DNA of 64,000 bases from Methanosarcinales archaeon Methan_01. GTDB taxonomy: Archaea; Halobacteriota; Methanosarcinia; Methanotrichales; Methanotrichaceae. Location of the stretch: the NCBI GenBank assembly GCA_001602645.1, contig LUYE01000003.1, forward strand, positions 1 to 64,000, read 5' to 3'. Positions 10,295 to 19,357 of the stretch are shown here, piece by piece. Position numbers and translations under genes: made by a program. Under the pieces are notes generated by a model. It was not told where the DNA came from, made no database searches, and saw only the letters and a program-made list of their open reading frames with translations. Every line of letters starts with the position of its first letter. The first letter of the stretch is position 1.

Positions 10295-11063
10295 GCTGAA
10301 CAAGCTACTATCGGCGACGTACAAGAACTGGATCATATCTAAGAGGAACGTCTTCACCGTCTTTGAGCTGGTATTTTGGCCCTTCATCGGCCTCCTCTCG
10401 ATAGGCCTCCTCACCCGGTTCCTGGATGTGGCCGACGACATGGTCGCCTTCGTCCTGGTGGGGGCGATCGCCCTCAGCATCCTTCAGATCAGCCAGATCG
10501 ACGTCGCCTACATCCTCCTCTTCGACCTCTGGTCCAAGAGCATCAAGCAGACCTTCGTCGCCCCCGTCCGGGGCTACCATCTCGTACTGGGGGCGATGCT
10601 CTTCGGCGTCGCCCGAGGGTCGGCGGTCTTCATCATCCTGGCTGCGGCGAGCCGCTACCTATTCGGGTTCAACTTCCTGGCTGGGGGCCTCATCGTCGTC
10701 CTCATCTTCCTCGCCGGGATCTTCATCACCGCGGCGTCCATCGGGATGGCGGTCTGCATATCGATCCTCCTCTTCGGCCAGAGGGCGGACGTGGCGGCCT
10801 GGAGCCTAAGCGGGATCATGATGCTCGTCAGCGGGGTCTACTACCCCGTATCGATCCTACCGTGGCCCCTCCAGATCCTCTCGAAGTCGATACCTCTGAC
10901 CTACTTCCTCGAGTATTACCGGTTCGCTTACGGCTACGGCTCCCACCAGGTTCTCCTGGGGATGGCCCTCGCCCTCCTTTATTTTGCGGCAAGCCTTCTG
11001 ATCCTAAACCTCGCGATAGAGAGGGCGAGGACGACCGGGATGATGCTGAGGCTCTCGGAGTGA
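10278..11063 (+). CDS. ABC-2 type exporter permease
   Basis: The 261-aa protein starts at TTG within the end of the ATPase gene (translational coupling). It has a cytoplasmic N-terminus and about six hydrophobic helices. The motif GIMMLVSGVYYPVSILPWPLQILSKSIPLTYFLEYYR is typical of ABC-2 permeases of the DrrB/NodJ type. It forms the membrane half of the exporter with the ATPase at 9371. The substrate is not evident; the secreted protein at 8283 may be an accessory. Confidence 0.92.
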   Translation: MSWRGELNKLLSATYKNWIISKRNVFTVFELVFWPFIGLLSIGLLTRFLDVADDMVAFVLVGAIALSILQISQIDVAYILLFDLWSKSIKQTFVAPVRGYHLVLGAMLFGVARGSAVFIILAAASRYLFGFNFLAGGLIVVLIFLAGIFITAASIGMAVCISILLFGQRADVAAWSLSGIMMLVSGVYYPVSILPWPLQILSKSIPLTYFLEYYRFAYGYGSHQVLLGMALALLYFAASLLILNLAIERARTTGMMLRLSE

Positions 11064-11117
11064 CGGTCGATTCCTGGAATAACGTTTTAAAGTCGACGAT
11101 TCCTATAAAGTGGGGCG

Positions 11118-12353
11118 TTGAAAGTGACGATCGAGGGGTTCATCGGCAAGATCCGATTGGGAGACCTCCACCCCGTCCGGGTGATGGGGGTGATCAACCT
11201 CAGCCGGGAGTCTTTCTACGAGGAGTCTTACGCCGGCATCGACGCGGTCCTGGGACGGGCCCTCGCCTTCGCCGAAGAGGGGGCGGAGGTCCTGGACCTG
11301 GGGGCGGTCTCGACGGCGCCGGGGTCGCCCCCCATCCCCGAGGAGGAGGAGCACAGGAGGCTCTTTCCCGCCCTGGAGGCGGTCCTGGACGGCCTCGGCG
11401 AGGAGGTCGTCGTCTCCGTCGACACCCAGAGGGCATCGATCGCCGATGATGCTCTATCCGCCGGGGCGGCGTGCATAAACGACGTCTCGGGGCTCCACGA
11501 CCCCTCCATGGCTAAGACCGTGGCCGACCACGATGGGTCCCTCATCATCATGGCGTCGAAGGAGAGGCCCGGCGACATCCTCGATATGAGGGATATCGTG
11601 GCGAACCTCGGCGAGAGGCTGAAGGACGCCACCGCCGCTGGCGTTGCCATCGAGAAGGTGACCGTCGATCCGGGGATCGGCCACTGGACGCCGCCGAAGG
11701 GGCCGGGCCACGATCTCGCGATCCTGGACGGCCTCGACCGACTTAGGATCCTGGAGAGGCCGGTGATGGCGGCGGTCTCCAGGAAGTCCTTCATAGGCGC
11801 GGTCCTAGACAGGCCGAAGCCCGGCGACCGACTGCCCGGGAGCCTCGCCGCCGCCGCCGTCGCCGTCTACAACGGCGCCCACCTCGTCCGGACCCACGAC
11901 GTAGCGGCTTCCCTCGACGTCATCCGGATGGCAGAGGCGGTCCGGGGAGGGCCCGCCCTCGCCAGAGCTGGCAAGATCGAGGTGGAGGTCTTCGGCCACT
12001 GGGGCGATCCCGGGGACCTCCGCTATGCCTTTGCCAGGCTCGGGGTGGGGGAGGGTGGGGCGAGGGCCCTCGGCGGCAAGGGCTCCTTCCGGGCCCTCTC
12101 CATCCGGGGAGTCGCCTCCGGTGAGGCGATAGTGATAAAGCAGGAGATGCTGGCCCGGGGCGGCGACGCCGCGATACCTGCGGGAGCCCTCCGATGCGAC
12201 CCGGAGAAGATGGAGGTCCTGGTTCTGGGGACGGCGGCCCAGCTCCGGGGGCTAGTAAAAAACCTCGGCGTACAGCCCTTCAGGCTGCCGGCGATCGCGG
12301 GGGCCATCGAGGAGGCGCTGGATCGGCTGGAGGACCCGAAACGATATTGGTGA
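11118..12353 (+). CDS. Dihydropteroate synthase-like enzyme of methanopterin biosynthesis
   Basis: The 411-aa protein starts at TTG 11118 behind a TATA-like cgttttaaagtc. Residues 1-275 are a DHPS TIM barrel: VRVMGVINLSRESF, EEGAEVLDLGAVSTAPGS, VVVSVDTQRA, ACINDVSGL, VDPGIGHW, AAVSRKSFIGAVL. A C-terminal domain of about 130 residues (ALSIRGVASGEAIVIKQEMLARGGDAAIP, LGTAAQLRGLVKNLGVQPF) occurs in several archaeal DHPS relatives. In methanogens the DHPS-like protein is thought to act in the pterin branch, joining a hydroxymethylpterin to an arylamine; folate synthesis itself is unlikely. The stop overlaps the GTG of cofE, linking two coenzyme pathways. Confidence 0.88.
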   Translation: MKVTIEGFIGKIRLGDLHPVRVMGVINLSRESFYEESYAGIDAVLGRALAFAEEGAEVLDLGAVSTAPGSPPIPEEEEHRRLFPALEAVLDGLGEEVVVSVDTQRASIADDALSAGAACINDVSGLHDPSMAKTVADHDGSLIIMASKERPGDILDMRDIVANLGERLKDATAAGVAIEKVTVDPGIGHWTPPKGPGHDLAILDGLDRLRILERPVMAAVSRKSFIGAVLDRPKPGDRLPGSLAAAAVAVYNGAHLVRTHDVAASLDVIRMAEAVRGGPALARAGKIEVEVFGHWGDPGDLRYAFARLGVGEGGARALGGKGSFRALSIRGVASGEAIVIKQEMLARGGDAAIPAGALRCDPEKMEVLVLGTAAQLRGLVKNLGVQPFRLPAIAGAIEEALDRLEDPKRYW

Positions 12354-13543
12354 GGCCTTTGGAACTTATCGGAATAAAGACGAATCTGGTGAGGCCCGGA
12401 GAGGACCTGGTCGAGGCGCTCCTCGGAGGGATGGAGCGGTCGGGCCTCGCCCTCACCGACGGCGACGTCTTGGTGGTCGCCGAGAGCGCCATCGCCACCG
12501 CCGAGGGCGGTGTTGTCAACCTATCGGAGGTTGCTCCCGGCCCTCGGGCCCGAGAGCTGGCGGAGAAGTACGGGAAAGACCCGAGGGAGATGGAGCTGAT
12601 CCTCGCCTCCTCCGACCGGATCATGGGCGGGATCCCGGGGGTCGTCCTGACGGTCAAGGACGGGTTTCTCTACCCCAACGCCGGGATCGACCACTCCAAC
12701 GCCCCCCCAGGCCACGTCGTCTTATTCCCGAAGGACCCCCAAAGCTCCGCCGCCGCCATGAGGAGGAGGATGGAGGAGGCGACGGGGAAGAGGATCGGGG
12801 TCGTCATCGGTGACAGCAGGACCCACCCCCTCCGCCTCGGCTGCGTCGGGGTCGCCCTCGCCTGCGACGGCATCCTCCCCGTCGAGGACGCGAGGGGTCA
12901 GAAGGACCTCTACGGGAGGCCCCTCCTGGTGACGAGGAAGGCCGTCGCCGACAACCTCGTCTCGGCGGCGGAGGTGGTGATGGGGGAGGGGGACGAGGGG
13001 GTCCCCGCGGTGATCATAAGAGGGGCTCCCGTGAAGTTCGCCGGCGACGGAGAGGAGATGACGATTCCGAGCATCCCTCCCGAGGAGTGCATGTACATCG
13101 GATCCCTCCGGTGCGGCCCCCACCCCTACCAGGGGGGTTACGACCGGCTGATAGAATCGGCGAGGGGGGCGATGGAGAGGGCCTACGCCCCCTACTCAGG
13201 CTTTCGCGTCGGGGCCGCCCTCCTCACAAAGGGAGGCAGAGTCTACTCCGCCGCCAACGTCGAGAACGCCTCTTCCGGCGCCGCCATCTGCGCCGAGAGG
13301 GCGGCGATCGCGAAGGCCGCAAGCGAAGGGGAGAGGGAGTTTGAGGCCCTGGCGGTGGTGGCGGAGACGGAGGAGCCGGTCGCTCCCTGCGGGATCTGTC
13401 GGCAGAGCCTCATCGAGTTCGGCGACGAGATCAAGGTGATCATGGCGAACGCTCAGGGGGATGCGGAGATCGCGACGGCAGGAGAGCTCTTGCCCCGGGG
13501 GTTTACTGTGAAGGCCTTCGGGACGAAAGATCGAGGGGCATGA
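12350..13543 (+). CDS. cofE: CofE (F420-0:gamma-glutamyl ligase) fused to cytidine deaminase
   Basis: GTG 12350 overlaps the preceding TGA and gives MRPLELIGIKTNLVRPG, a normal CofE start; the ORF-track start at 12194 lies inside the DHPS gene. Residues 1-250 are CofE: AESAIATAEGG, NAGIDHSNAPPGHVVLFP, VVIGDSRTHPLRLGCVGVALACDG, VTRKAVADNLVSAAEVVMGEGDEGVPAVIIRGAPV. It adds glutamate residues to F420-0. Without any stop, residues about 262-397 form a complete cytidine deaminase (AYAPYSGFRVGAAL) with zinc motif CAE near 314-316 and PCGIC near 346-350. The fusion is unusual, as the two activities share no pathway. Both halves keep their key residues. Confidence 0.92.
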   Translation: MRPLELIGIKTNLVRPGEDLVEALLGGMERSGLALTDGDVLVVAESAIATAEGGVVNLSEVAPGPRARELAEKYGKDPREMELILASSDRIMGGIPGVVLTVKDGFLYPNAGIDHSNAPPGHVVLFPKDPQSSAAAMRRRMEEATGKRIGVVIGDSRTHPLRLGCVGVALACDGILPVEDARGQKDLYGRPLLVTRKAVADNLVSAAEVVMGEGDEGVPAVIIRGAPVKFAGDGEEMTIPSIPPEECMYIGSLRCGPHPYQGGYDRLIESARGAMERAYAPYSGFRVGAALLTKGGRVYSAANVENASSGAAICAERAAIAKAASEGEREFEALAVVAETEEPVAPCGICRQSLIEFGDEIKVIMANAQGDAEIATAGELLPRGFTVKAFGTKDRGA

Positions 13544-13697
13544 GAAACTGATCTCTCGTCATCCGCAGATTAATATGGGTCAAAACCTTCTGCCAGATAT
13601 AAGAACGCATAGCTATCACATGTATCTCAGAGTTACTGATATATTGAGACTGGAAATTTTTTATCCATATCGATCGGACATAACCTGGTGAGGGACG

Positions 13698-14987
13698 ATG
13701 ATCTCAGTAGTCGTTGTTTATAATAATAAGCATATTTTTGAAGAGGTGCTGATGAGAAGCCTCAAAGACCAGACCGCCGAGTTCGAGCTGATCGCCCTGG
13801 ACAACACCAGAGGAGAGTTCAAATCGGCATCTGAAGCCCTGAACTATGGTGGCCTCAGGGCTACGGGAAGATACATCATGTTCGTTCATCAGGACGTGGA
13901 CCTGGAGAGAGAAACCTGGCTGGAAGAGGTCGAGAAGATATTGGACGGCATACCCGATCTCGGGATTGCAGGCGTTGCAGGCATGAGCGAGGCTGGGAGG
14001 AGCTTTGCGGAGCGGCAGAGGGGGCATATAAGCAATTCGGGGGAGATCTGGGGGAGGGAGATGGAGAAGGAAGAAGAAGTCCAGACCCTCGATGAACTCC
14101 TCCTGATCATACCCAGGAGTCAATTTGAAAAGATGCAGTTTGATGAGGAGACCTTCGATCACTGGCACTGCTATGGAGCAGACTACTGCCTATCCGTCAG
14201 AAGAAAGGGTTTGAAGGCTTATGCGATACCCGCATTTGTTTATCACAGGTCTACCTCCGCAAATATAAAAAATTTTGGAGTTTATAAGAGAAGGTTGTAC
14301 GAGAAACACAAAAGATATTATAAGCAGATCCATACGACCAGCGGTGAGATCTCCTGGTTGAAACTGAAATTTATGACCGTAACAGATCTGATCAGGCCAA
14401 CGTATATGACCCTATTTCCCGATTGGGCCGACCATCTCAAACGAGACCTCTCCGGCTGCGACACCGTTCTGGATCTGGGATGCGGCCATGACTCCCCGAT
14501 TCGCCGCTGTGAAGTCCCTTCTTCAGTCGGTGTGGATATCTCCGACGCGAATCTGGACGAGAGCGTCAAAAAATGTATTCACGACCAGTATATTAGATCC
14601 AAAATAGAATTGGTCGCCTTCAAGCCGAAATCCTTTGACGCGGTGATATCGATCAACTCCACCGAAAATTTGTCGAAGGAAGAGCAGCGCCAGCTGGTCG
14701 AACGTATGGAACGGTGGGCTAGGAAAAAAGTGATAATTGTATCAACAAATGGGGGCTCCCAGGAAAGGGAAGCTGAGGGCGAGGGACGGGGGTGGAACGC
14801 CAAGGATTTGGAGAAGATGGGATTTAAAATATATGGGATATGCGGATGGAGAAGGCTTGGAAGATATGATAAAACGGATCAGACGAGAAGAATAATCTCA
14901 GATTTGACCCAGATAATTACATACCGACATCCGGATTACGCATTGAAGATTTACGCCGTGAAGGAGCTTGAGGATGCACCAGGGTAG
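13698..14987 (+). CDS. Bifunctional GT2 glycosyltransferase-SAM methyltransferase
   Basis: The 429-aa protein has two modules. Residues 1-230 form a GT-A fold beginning SVVVVYNNKHIFEEVLMRSL, with a DxD-like site in FVHQDVDLERETW and a late HWHCYGADYCLSVRRKG. Residues about 250-425 are a class I methyltransferase with motif I VLDLGCGHDSPI, acidic loop VGVDISDANL and FDAVISINSTENLSKEEQ. It probably adds and modifies a sugar in the surface glycan built by the genes downstream. The gene is more AT-rich than the cofE region before it and marks the start of the glycan island. A TATA-like gatatattg lies near 13637. Confidence 0.85.
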   Translation: MISVVVVYNNKHIFEEVLMRSLKDQTAEFELIALDNTRGEFKSASEALNYGGLRATGRYIMFVHQDVDLERETWLEEVEKILDGIPDLGIAGVAGMSEAGRSFAERQRGHISNSGEIWGREMEKEEEVQTLDELLLIIPRSQFEKMQFDEETFDHWHCYGADYCLSVRRKGLKAYAIPAFVYHRSTSANIKNFGVYKRRLYEKHKRYYKQIHTTSGEISWLKLKFMTVTDLIRPTYMTLFPDWADHLKRDLSGCDTVLDLGCGHDSPIRRCEVPSSVGVDISDANLDESVKKCIHDQYIRSKIELVAFKPKSFDAVISINSTENLSKEEQRQLVERMERWARKKVIIVSTNGGSQEREAEGEGRGWNAKDLEKMGFKIYGICGWRRLGRYDKTDQTRRIISDLTQIITYRHPDYALKIYAVKELEDAPG

Positions 14988-15182
14988 AAGATCATTCATA
15001 TCGATCGTCGCTCATAGGACGAGTGTGGATGAATTAGGGGGGCCAAAGGCGGCATGATAACCCTTCAAGGACCGGACAAAAGCAAAACTATTGGTTTAAA
15101 GGTGTCTGAGGCCTTTAATCACTCAGAAACTGAATGAAACCGAGATCCGCTGAAATTTGCTGACGGAGGGGATGCAGAAAGG

Positions 15183-16130
15183 ATGGCAGATAGTTATCCA
15201 ATGGCTTCAATCATAGTCTTGAACTGGAATGGGCTCAAAGATACTATGGAGTGCATCGAATCGCTGGAGAATCTGACGTACCCGAATTATGAAATTTTGC
15301 TGGTGGACAACGGATCGACGGACGGGTCCCAGGAGGCGGTTAAGGAGAGGTTCCCAGATGTGGTTCTTGTCCAGAACGAGACGAACCTGGGCTTCGCCGC
15401 CGGCCTTGGCGAGGGGATAAAATACGCTTCGGCAGAATATATCGCATTTCTCAACAACGATACCGTCGTGGAGAGGCGATGGCTGGATGAGCTTATCAGG
15501 CCGTTTCTCACCACCGACGATGAGATCGGCGCCACCAGCTCCACCATAATGAGCTACGGAGATAGAGAGGAGGTCCAATACGGAGGAGATAGCAGACTGA
15601 ACATATTCGGCCAGACGCGGGCATCGAATAAGGTGGAGCGAGGAATAAAGGAGACGGGGACCATCTCCGGCGCGAGTTTCATGATGAAAAGGGAGGTCAT
15701 AGACGGCCTCGAGGAGTTCCTCTGCCCCGAATACTTCGCCTACTTCGAGGAGATCGACCTATCATGGAGGCTGGTAAATAGGGGGTACAAGCTGATATAC
15801 TCGCCGGGATCGGTCGTATACCATAAAGGGGGGATGACGAGCAGGAAAATATCCGACAGGATGAGAATAAATGATGTCAGAAACAAATACCTCACATTTT
15901 ACAGAAATCTCCCCAACTCCCGGCTTCTTTTGGCATACCCCTTGCTGCTATTCTTCGACCTCGCCTCGATCCTGGTCCTGGTATTCTACGCGAGGAGGAC
16001 TAAGAACGCGAGATTGAGGTTCCGGGGAATGGTGGAGTTCTTCGGATTGAAGAAGAAGGTTAGGCGATACGGTGACGGTAAGCTATCCTTTCTGGATAAA
16101 CGGATCTTCTGGGATAAGCTTTACCTTTAA
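15183..16130 (+). CDS. GT2 glycosyltransferase, rhamnosyltransferase-like
   Basis: The 315-aa enzyme has the WbbL-type GT2 order: ASIIVLNWNGLKDTMECIESL, LLVDNGSTDGS, FLNNDTVVERRWLDEL (DxD-like NDT), GASFMMKREVI and EYFAYFEEIDLSWRLVNRGYK, then VYHKGGMTS. The C-terminal part contains a hydrophobic stretch (LLLAYPLLLFFDLASILVLVF) that could bind the membrane. AAAGG just before the ATG and a TATA-like ggtttaaagg near 15096 support this start. It converges on the GT4 gene with a 3-base gap. It probably adds a deoxysugar to a lipid-linked glycan; the sugar is not provable. Confidence 0.92.
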   Translation: MADSYPMASIIVLNWNGLKDTMECIESLENLTYPNYEILLVDNGSTDGSQEAVKERFPDVVLVQNETNLGFAAGLGEGIKYASAEYIAFLNNDTVVERRWLDELIRPFLTTDDEIGATSSTIMSYGDREEVQYGGDSRLNIFGQTRASNKVERGIKETGTISGASFMMKREVIDGLEEFLCPEYFAYFEEIDLSWRLVNRGYKLIYSPGSVVYHKGGMTSRKISDRMRINDVRNKYLTFYRNLPNSRLLLAYPLLLFFDLASILVLVFYARRTKNARLRFRGMVEFFGLKKKVRRYGDGKLSFLDKRIFWDKLYL

Positions 16131-16133
16131 GTT

Positions 16134-17165
16134 CTATATCTCATGGAGGAGAGCCTCGAACTCGGATTTAAATCGAGCGCACATCTCCGCCTTATTGAAC
16201 TTCTTAGATATGATTTTGGCCTTATTCGATAGAGCAAGCCGTTTCTCCTCCTCCAGATCGAAATAGCGGAGGATCCCCTCGGCGATATCATCTTGGTCGA
16301 CTCGTCTCACGAACTCCGTTCCCAGTGCCGAGACAACTTCCTTGGTACCGGTCTTCTCCGTCACCATGGTGGGAACGCCCGCCCTCAAGCTCTCGAGGCT
16401 TGATACCGGAAAGGTGTCGGCCCTTGAAGGCTGGACGAACAGGCTCGCGCTCTTGAAATATGGTATGAGGTCGGAGACGTGCCCTTCTACGTGAACGCCC
16501 TTCGTTTCATTCCACCTTTCAGGATGCCCCCCGCCGATGATGTAAAGCTCCGAATCGGGCACTTCGTTCCTCACTTTTTTGAACGCATCCACGAGGATGT
16601 CCATTCCTTTGTAGGTCCCGGAACCGACAGACATGATCATATTTTTTTGTAATTTGGGCGCGAGGGAGCTGAGCCTTTGGTATAGATCCTCCTCTATGAA
16701 GGGGTGGGCCACCCTGATCGGCCCATCTATGAACAATTCCGCAGTTTCTTTGGCGAAGTTCGAGACTGCTATGGCGCCATCTATGTACTTTGATGCGAAC
16801 TTATGGGCAAAGTTCGTAAGCGAACCGTACTGTCCGCTCATCTCCTGGGGGGTGTGTTCCATCATGATAAAGGTGTGATCCGATATCAGGTTGACATTTT
16901 TTAAGGCGTTTCTACTTTTATTTATGGATGCTAATTTCTTTATCGCCACCGGGATGAGGGGAGCACCACCCTCCGTCAGATAAACGTCGTAATCGGGGAT
17001 CAATAAGCCGTTTATGAAGCTCTTCATCATCTTAGGATATATATTGTGATTTACATAGTGGTTGTAACTCCAAAAATCAGCCTCAATGGAATCCGCAAAG
17101 GCCTTATGAGATGGATGCGGATTGTAATATACAAATAATACCTGGGACCTCGATCTATCGAGCAT
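16134..17165 (-). CDS. GT4 glycosyltransferase
   Basis: The 343-aa GT-B enzyme has an N-terminal acceptor domain (VLFVYYNPHPSHKAFADSIEADF) and a C-terminal donor domain with MSVGSGTYKGMDILVDAFKKV and SLFVQPSRADTFPVSSLESLRAGVPTMVTEKTG, where E-x7-E is loosely kept. It starts 9 bases after the GT2 stop at 17175, so the two are probably co-transcribed. It belongs to the minus-strand glycan operon and should transfer a sugar to the growing surface glycan at the cytoplasmic membrane face. Confidence 0.9.
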   Translation of the reverse strand: MLDRSRSQVLFVYYNPHPSHKAFADSIEADFWSYNHYVNHNIYPKMMKSFINGLLIPDYDVYLTEGGAPLIPVAIKKLASINKSRNALKNVNLISDHTFIMMEHTPQEMSGQYGSLTNFAHKFASKYIDGAIAVSNFAKETAELFIDGPIRVAHPFIEEDLYQRLSSLAPKLQKNMIMSVGSGTYKGMDILVDAFKKVRNEVPDSELYIIGGGHPERWNETKGVHVEGHVSDLIPYFKSASLFVQPSRADTFPVSSLESLRAGVPTMVTEKTGTKEVVSALGTEFVRRVDQDDIAEGILRYFDLEEEKRLALSNKAKIISKKFNKAEMCARFKSEFEALLHEI

Positions 17166-17174
17166 ATCAATTAC

Positions 17175-18116
17175 CTATGCATTCAAATTTTGGCGCAGTT
17201 TGGCGTTTTGGACTCCAGTCAAAGCCACCAGCATCTTTTCTCTGTAAATATCTGGGGTTATCAGAGCCGCAAGTACGTGGACGATGCCGTTCTGGATTGG
17301 ATTGAGCTTCATGGATCTGAACATGAACCTGGTCCCTTCAGCCTTGTCCCCTGTAAGATAGTAGAGAGCTCCAAGATATCTGTACTGCTCGGCGAGAGTT
17401 TTCCGATTTCTGGAGAAGTCCTCGTGATGCTTTTTCAGCACGCCCTCGACCCCCAATATTAATCCCGATTGATCGAAGGTCATCTGATCGCCGTGGATGT
17501 GATAGACGGCTAATATTTCAGGTACATATTCGAATTTATATTCTTTTGCCAACCGGATCCACATATCCCAGTCCTCGCAGCTTGGAAGCTCTTCGTCGAA
17601 ATATCCGACGACTTCAAAGCAGGATCTCCTTATTATTATCGTGGTAACGCTGAGGATACTTCCTTTCAGCATCCTGGCATATACATCGCCCCTCTCGGCC
17701 GGGTAATACTCGCCCGCGATCCTTCCATCCTGTTCGGTGCGGTAACCGCTATAAACGACTCCGTAGTTCTCGGTCAATCGATCGAGGAGATCGACCTGCA
17801 TCTCCAGCTTATATGGGAGCCACTCATCGTCATCGTCCAGAAGAGCTACGTAATCTCCCATCGACGAGCGGATTCCCATGTTTCTAGCATTTGAGAGGCC
17901 TCTCCTTCCCGTCTCTGATACGTATCTGATCCTCCGGTCTCCAAAGCCCTTGACGACCTCCTTCGTCTCGTCGTCGGAGCTTCCATCCACCACTATCAGT
18001 TCAAAGTCCTGATAACTCTGACCGAGGACGCTCTTTATGGCCCTGCCCACCAATGACGGCCGATTGTATGTCGGTATTATCACGCTGACGTGAGGGAAAT
18101 CCCCATCTTCTGACAA
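17175..18116 (-). CDS. GT2 glycosyltransferase
   Basis: The 313-aa protein starts at TTG and has a classical GT2 N-terminus: VSVIIPTYNRPSLVGRAIKSVLGQSYQDFELIVVDGSSDDET, LSNARNMGIRSSMGDYVALLDDDDEW (DxD within DDDDE) and later SCEDWDMWIRLA, which holds the catalytic base region. The C-terminal 90 residues are helical. A 287-bp gap separates it from the upstream GT2 gene, so it may have its own promoter. It is part of the glycan island; sugar specificity is unknown. Confidence 0.92.
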   Translation of the reverse strand: MSEDGDFPHVSVIIPTYNRPSLVGRAIKSVLGQSYQDFELIVVDGSSDDETKEVVKGFGDRRIRYVSETGRRGLSNARNMGIRSSMGDYVALLDDDDEWLPYKLEMQVDLLDRLTENYGVVYSGYRTEQDGRIAGEYYPAERGDVYARMLKGSILSVTTIIIRRSCFEVVGYFDEELPSCEDWDMWIRLAKEYKFEYVPEILAVYHIHGDQMTFDQSGLILGVEGVLKKHHEDFSRNRKTLAEQYRYLGALYYLTGDKAEGTRFMFRSMKLNPIQNGIVHVLAALITPDIYREKMLVALTGVQNAKLRQNLNA

Positions 18117-18403
18117 CTCGTCGCCTCTCTATTCCGTCCAGTCATTTTGAGCGATGATATATCTTTCGTCCCATCTTTCGTCCCCCGCAGGCCTTCGTGA
18201 CCGAACCGCCAGGATGCTCCGTATAATCAGAGTTAAATTTGGACCATCAATCTTATCCCAGTTAGGGATCATGGAATCCGATTGACATTCCGTATTTTAG
18301 TCCCTTCTGATGGAGGTGAAAAAAGATCATAATCCGTAGGATGAAGAGACGACACGTGGACATCCCCATGAGATGACAGGTTAGAAAATCCAACGCCCAG
18401 CCT
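18117..18403 (-). other. 287-bp gap within the glycan island, no gene seen
   Basis: No ORF with a recognisable domain was found. It holds an AT-rich stretch including agttaaatttggacc at 18231-18245. The 13-mer TTAAATTTGGACC recurs upstream of the GTPase gene at 43345. It could be promoter DNA for the minus-strand gene at 18116 or a remnant. Confidence 0.3.
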
Positions 18404-19357
18404 TCATCGCCAGATTTTCCGCGCCATCTTCTTTAAAAAAAGAAATAGCGGAGGAGGGATTTTTGCCATTATAAGTGCTTTTATTTTTAATTTATGATGA
18501 TATCTCGTTTTGCATTGTTTGAGTATAACCTCTGCATCATCAGATCTGCCAGCCGATATGTTCAGAAAAGCCCGATTGATCTCCTTCAGTGATATGTACT
18601 CGATCAGGGGTTCCAGGAGATCTGGTGGAACCATCCCTGCCTCTATGGCCTCTCGTGCAGTTTTGACGAAGGGCTCCTCGTGGTCTAAGGGGCTTCTCCT
18701 GTCGCACGCCCGATTTGAGGCATCGCAGTGATAGATCACCCCAAGCTCCCAGCTGAAGGCGACCGGATACTTCAATGCTATCTTGCCGAAAAGGTCCGCA
18801 TCCTCTCCCCACCAATATCCGATGGGGAAGCCCCCCACCTCTTCGAATATGCTTTTGGGAACGGCCATTCCCGACGTGATCACCGGATATTCCCCCAGAG
18901 CCGCCGATTTGAAGTAGTTCGGCATCAGGCCTTCCCAGGGCGGTTCGGGTAGCTCTCTATATTCGGCCGAACGTACCTCTCCATCCATCGTCTGGACTCT
19001 ATAGGCGGTGGCATACATCCCCGCCTCAGGATGCTTGCCTCTCAACCTGAGGACCGTCTCCAGATGGCCGGGCATCCATTCGTCGTCGGCGTCGAGGAAG
19101 GCCACCAGATCCGCCCTCGACCTCTCCACCGCCTGATTTCTTGCAGTTGAGACCCCGGTCCCTTCCTGAAGGAAGAGGCTGATCCGGCGGTCATCGAACG
19201 ATCGGACCGCGGCAGGCCCCTCATCCGTGGAGCCCCCGTCAACTACGACGACCTCGAAGTCCTGAAAGGTCTGATTGAGGACAGAGCGGAGGGCGCGACC
19301 GATATGAGGGCCCTTATTGTAGAGGGGGATCACCACGGAGATCTCGGGCATGATCAA
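18404..19357 (-). CDS. GT2 glycosyltransferase
   Basis: The 317-aa GT-A enzyme has ISVVIPLYNKGPHIGRALRSVLNQTFQDFEVVVVDGGSTDEG, VSTARNQAVERSRADLVAFLDADDEW (DxD) and WWGEDADLFGKIALKY, the acid region expected near the acceptor site. The end is basic (LFLFLKKMARKIWR), suggesting membrane contact. Its start overlaps the stop of the pyruvyl transferase gene by 4 bases, so they are translationally coupled. Substrates are unknown. Confidence 0.92.
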   Translation of the reverse strand: MIMPEISVVIPLYNKGPHIGRALRSVLNQTFQDFEVVVVDGGSTDEGPAAVRSFDDRRISLFLQEGTGVSTARNQAVERSRADLVAFLDADDEWMPGHLETVLRLRGKHPEAGMYATAYRVQTMDGEVRSAEYRELPEPPWEGLMPNYFKSAALGEYPVITSGMAVPKSIFEEVGGFPIGYWWGEDADLFGKIALKYPVAFSWELGVIYHCDASNRACDRRSPLDHEEPFVKTAREAIEAGMVPPDLLEPLIEYISLKEINRAFLNISAGRSDDAEVILKQCKTRYHHKLKIKALIMAKIPPPLFLFLKKMARKIWR

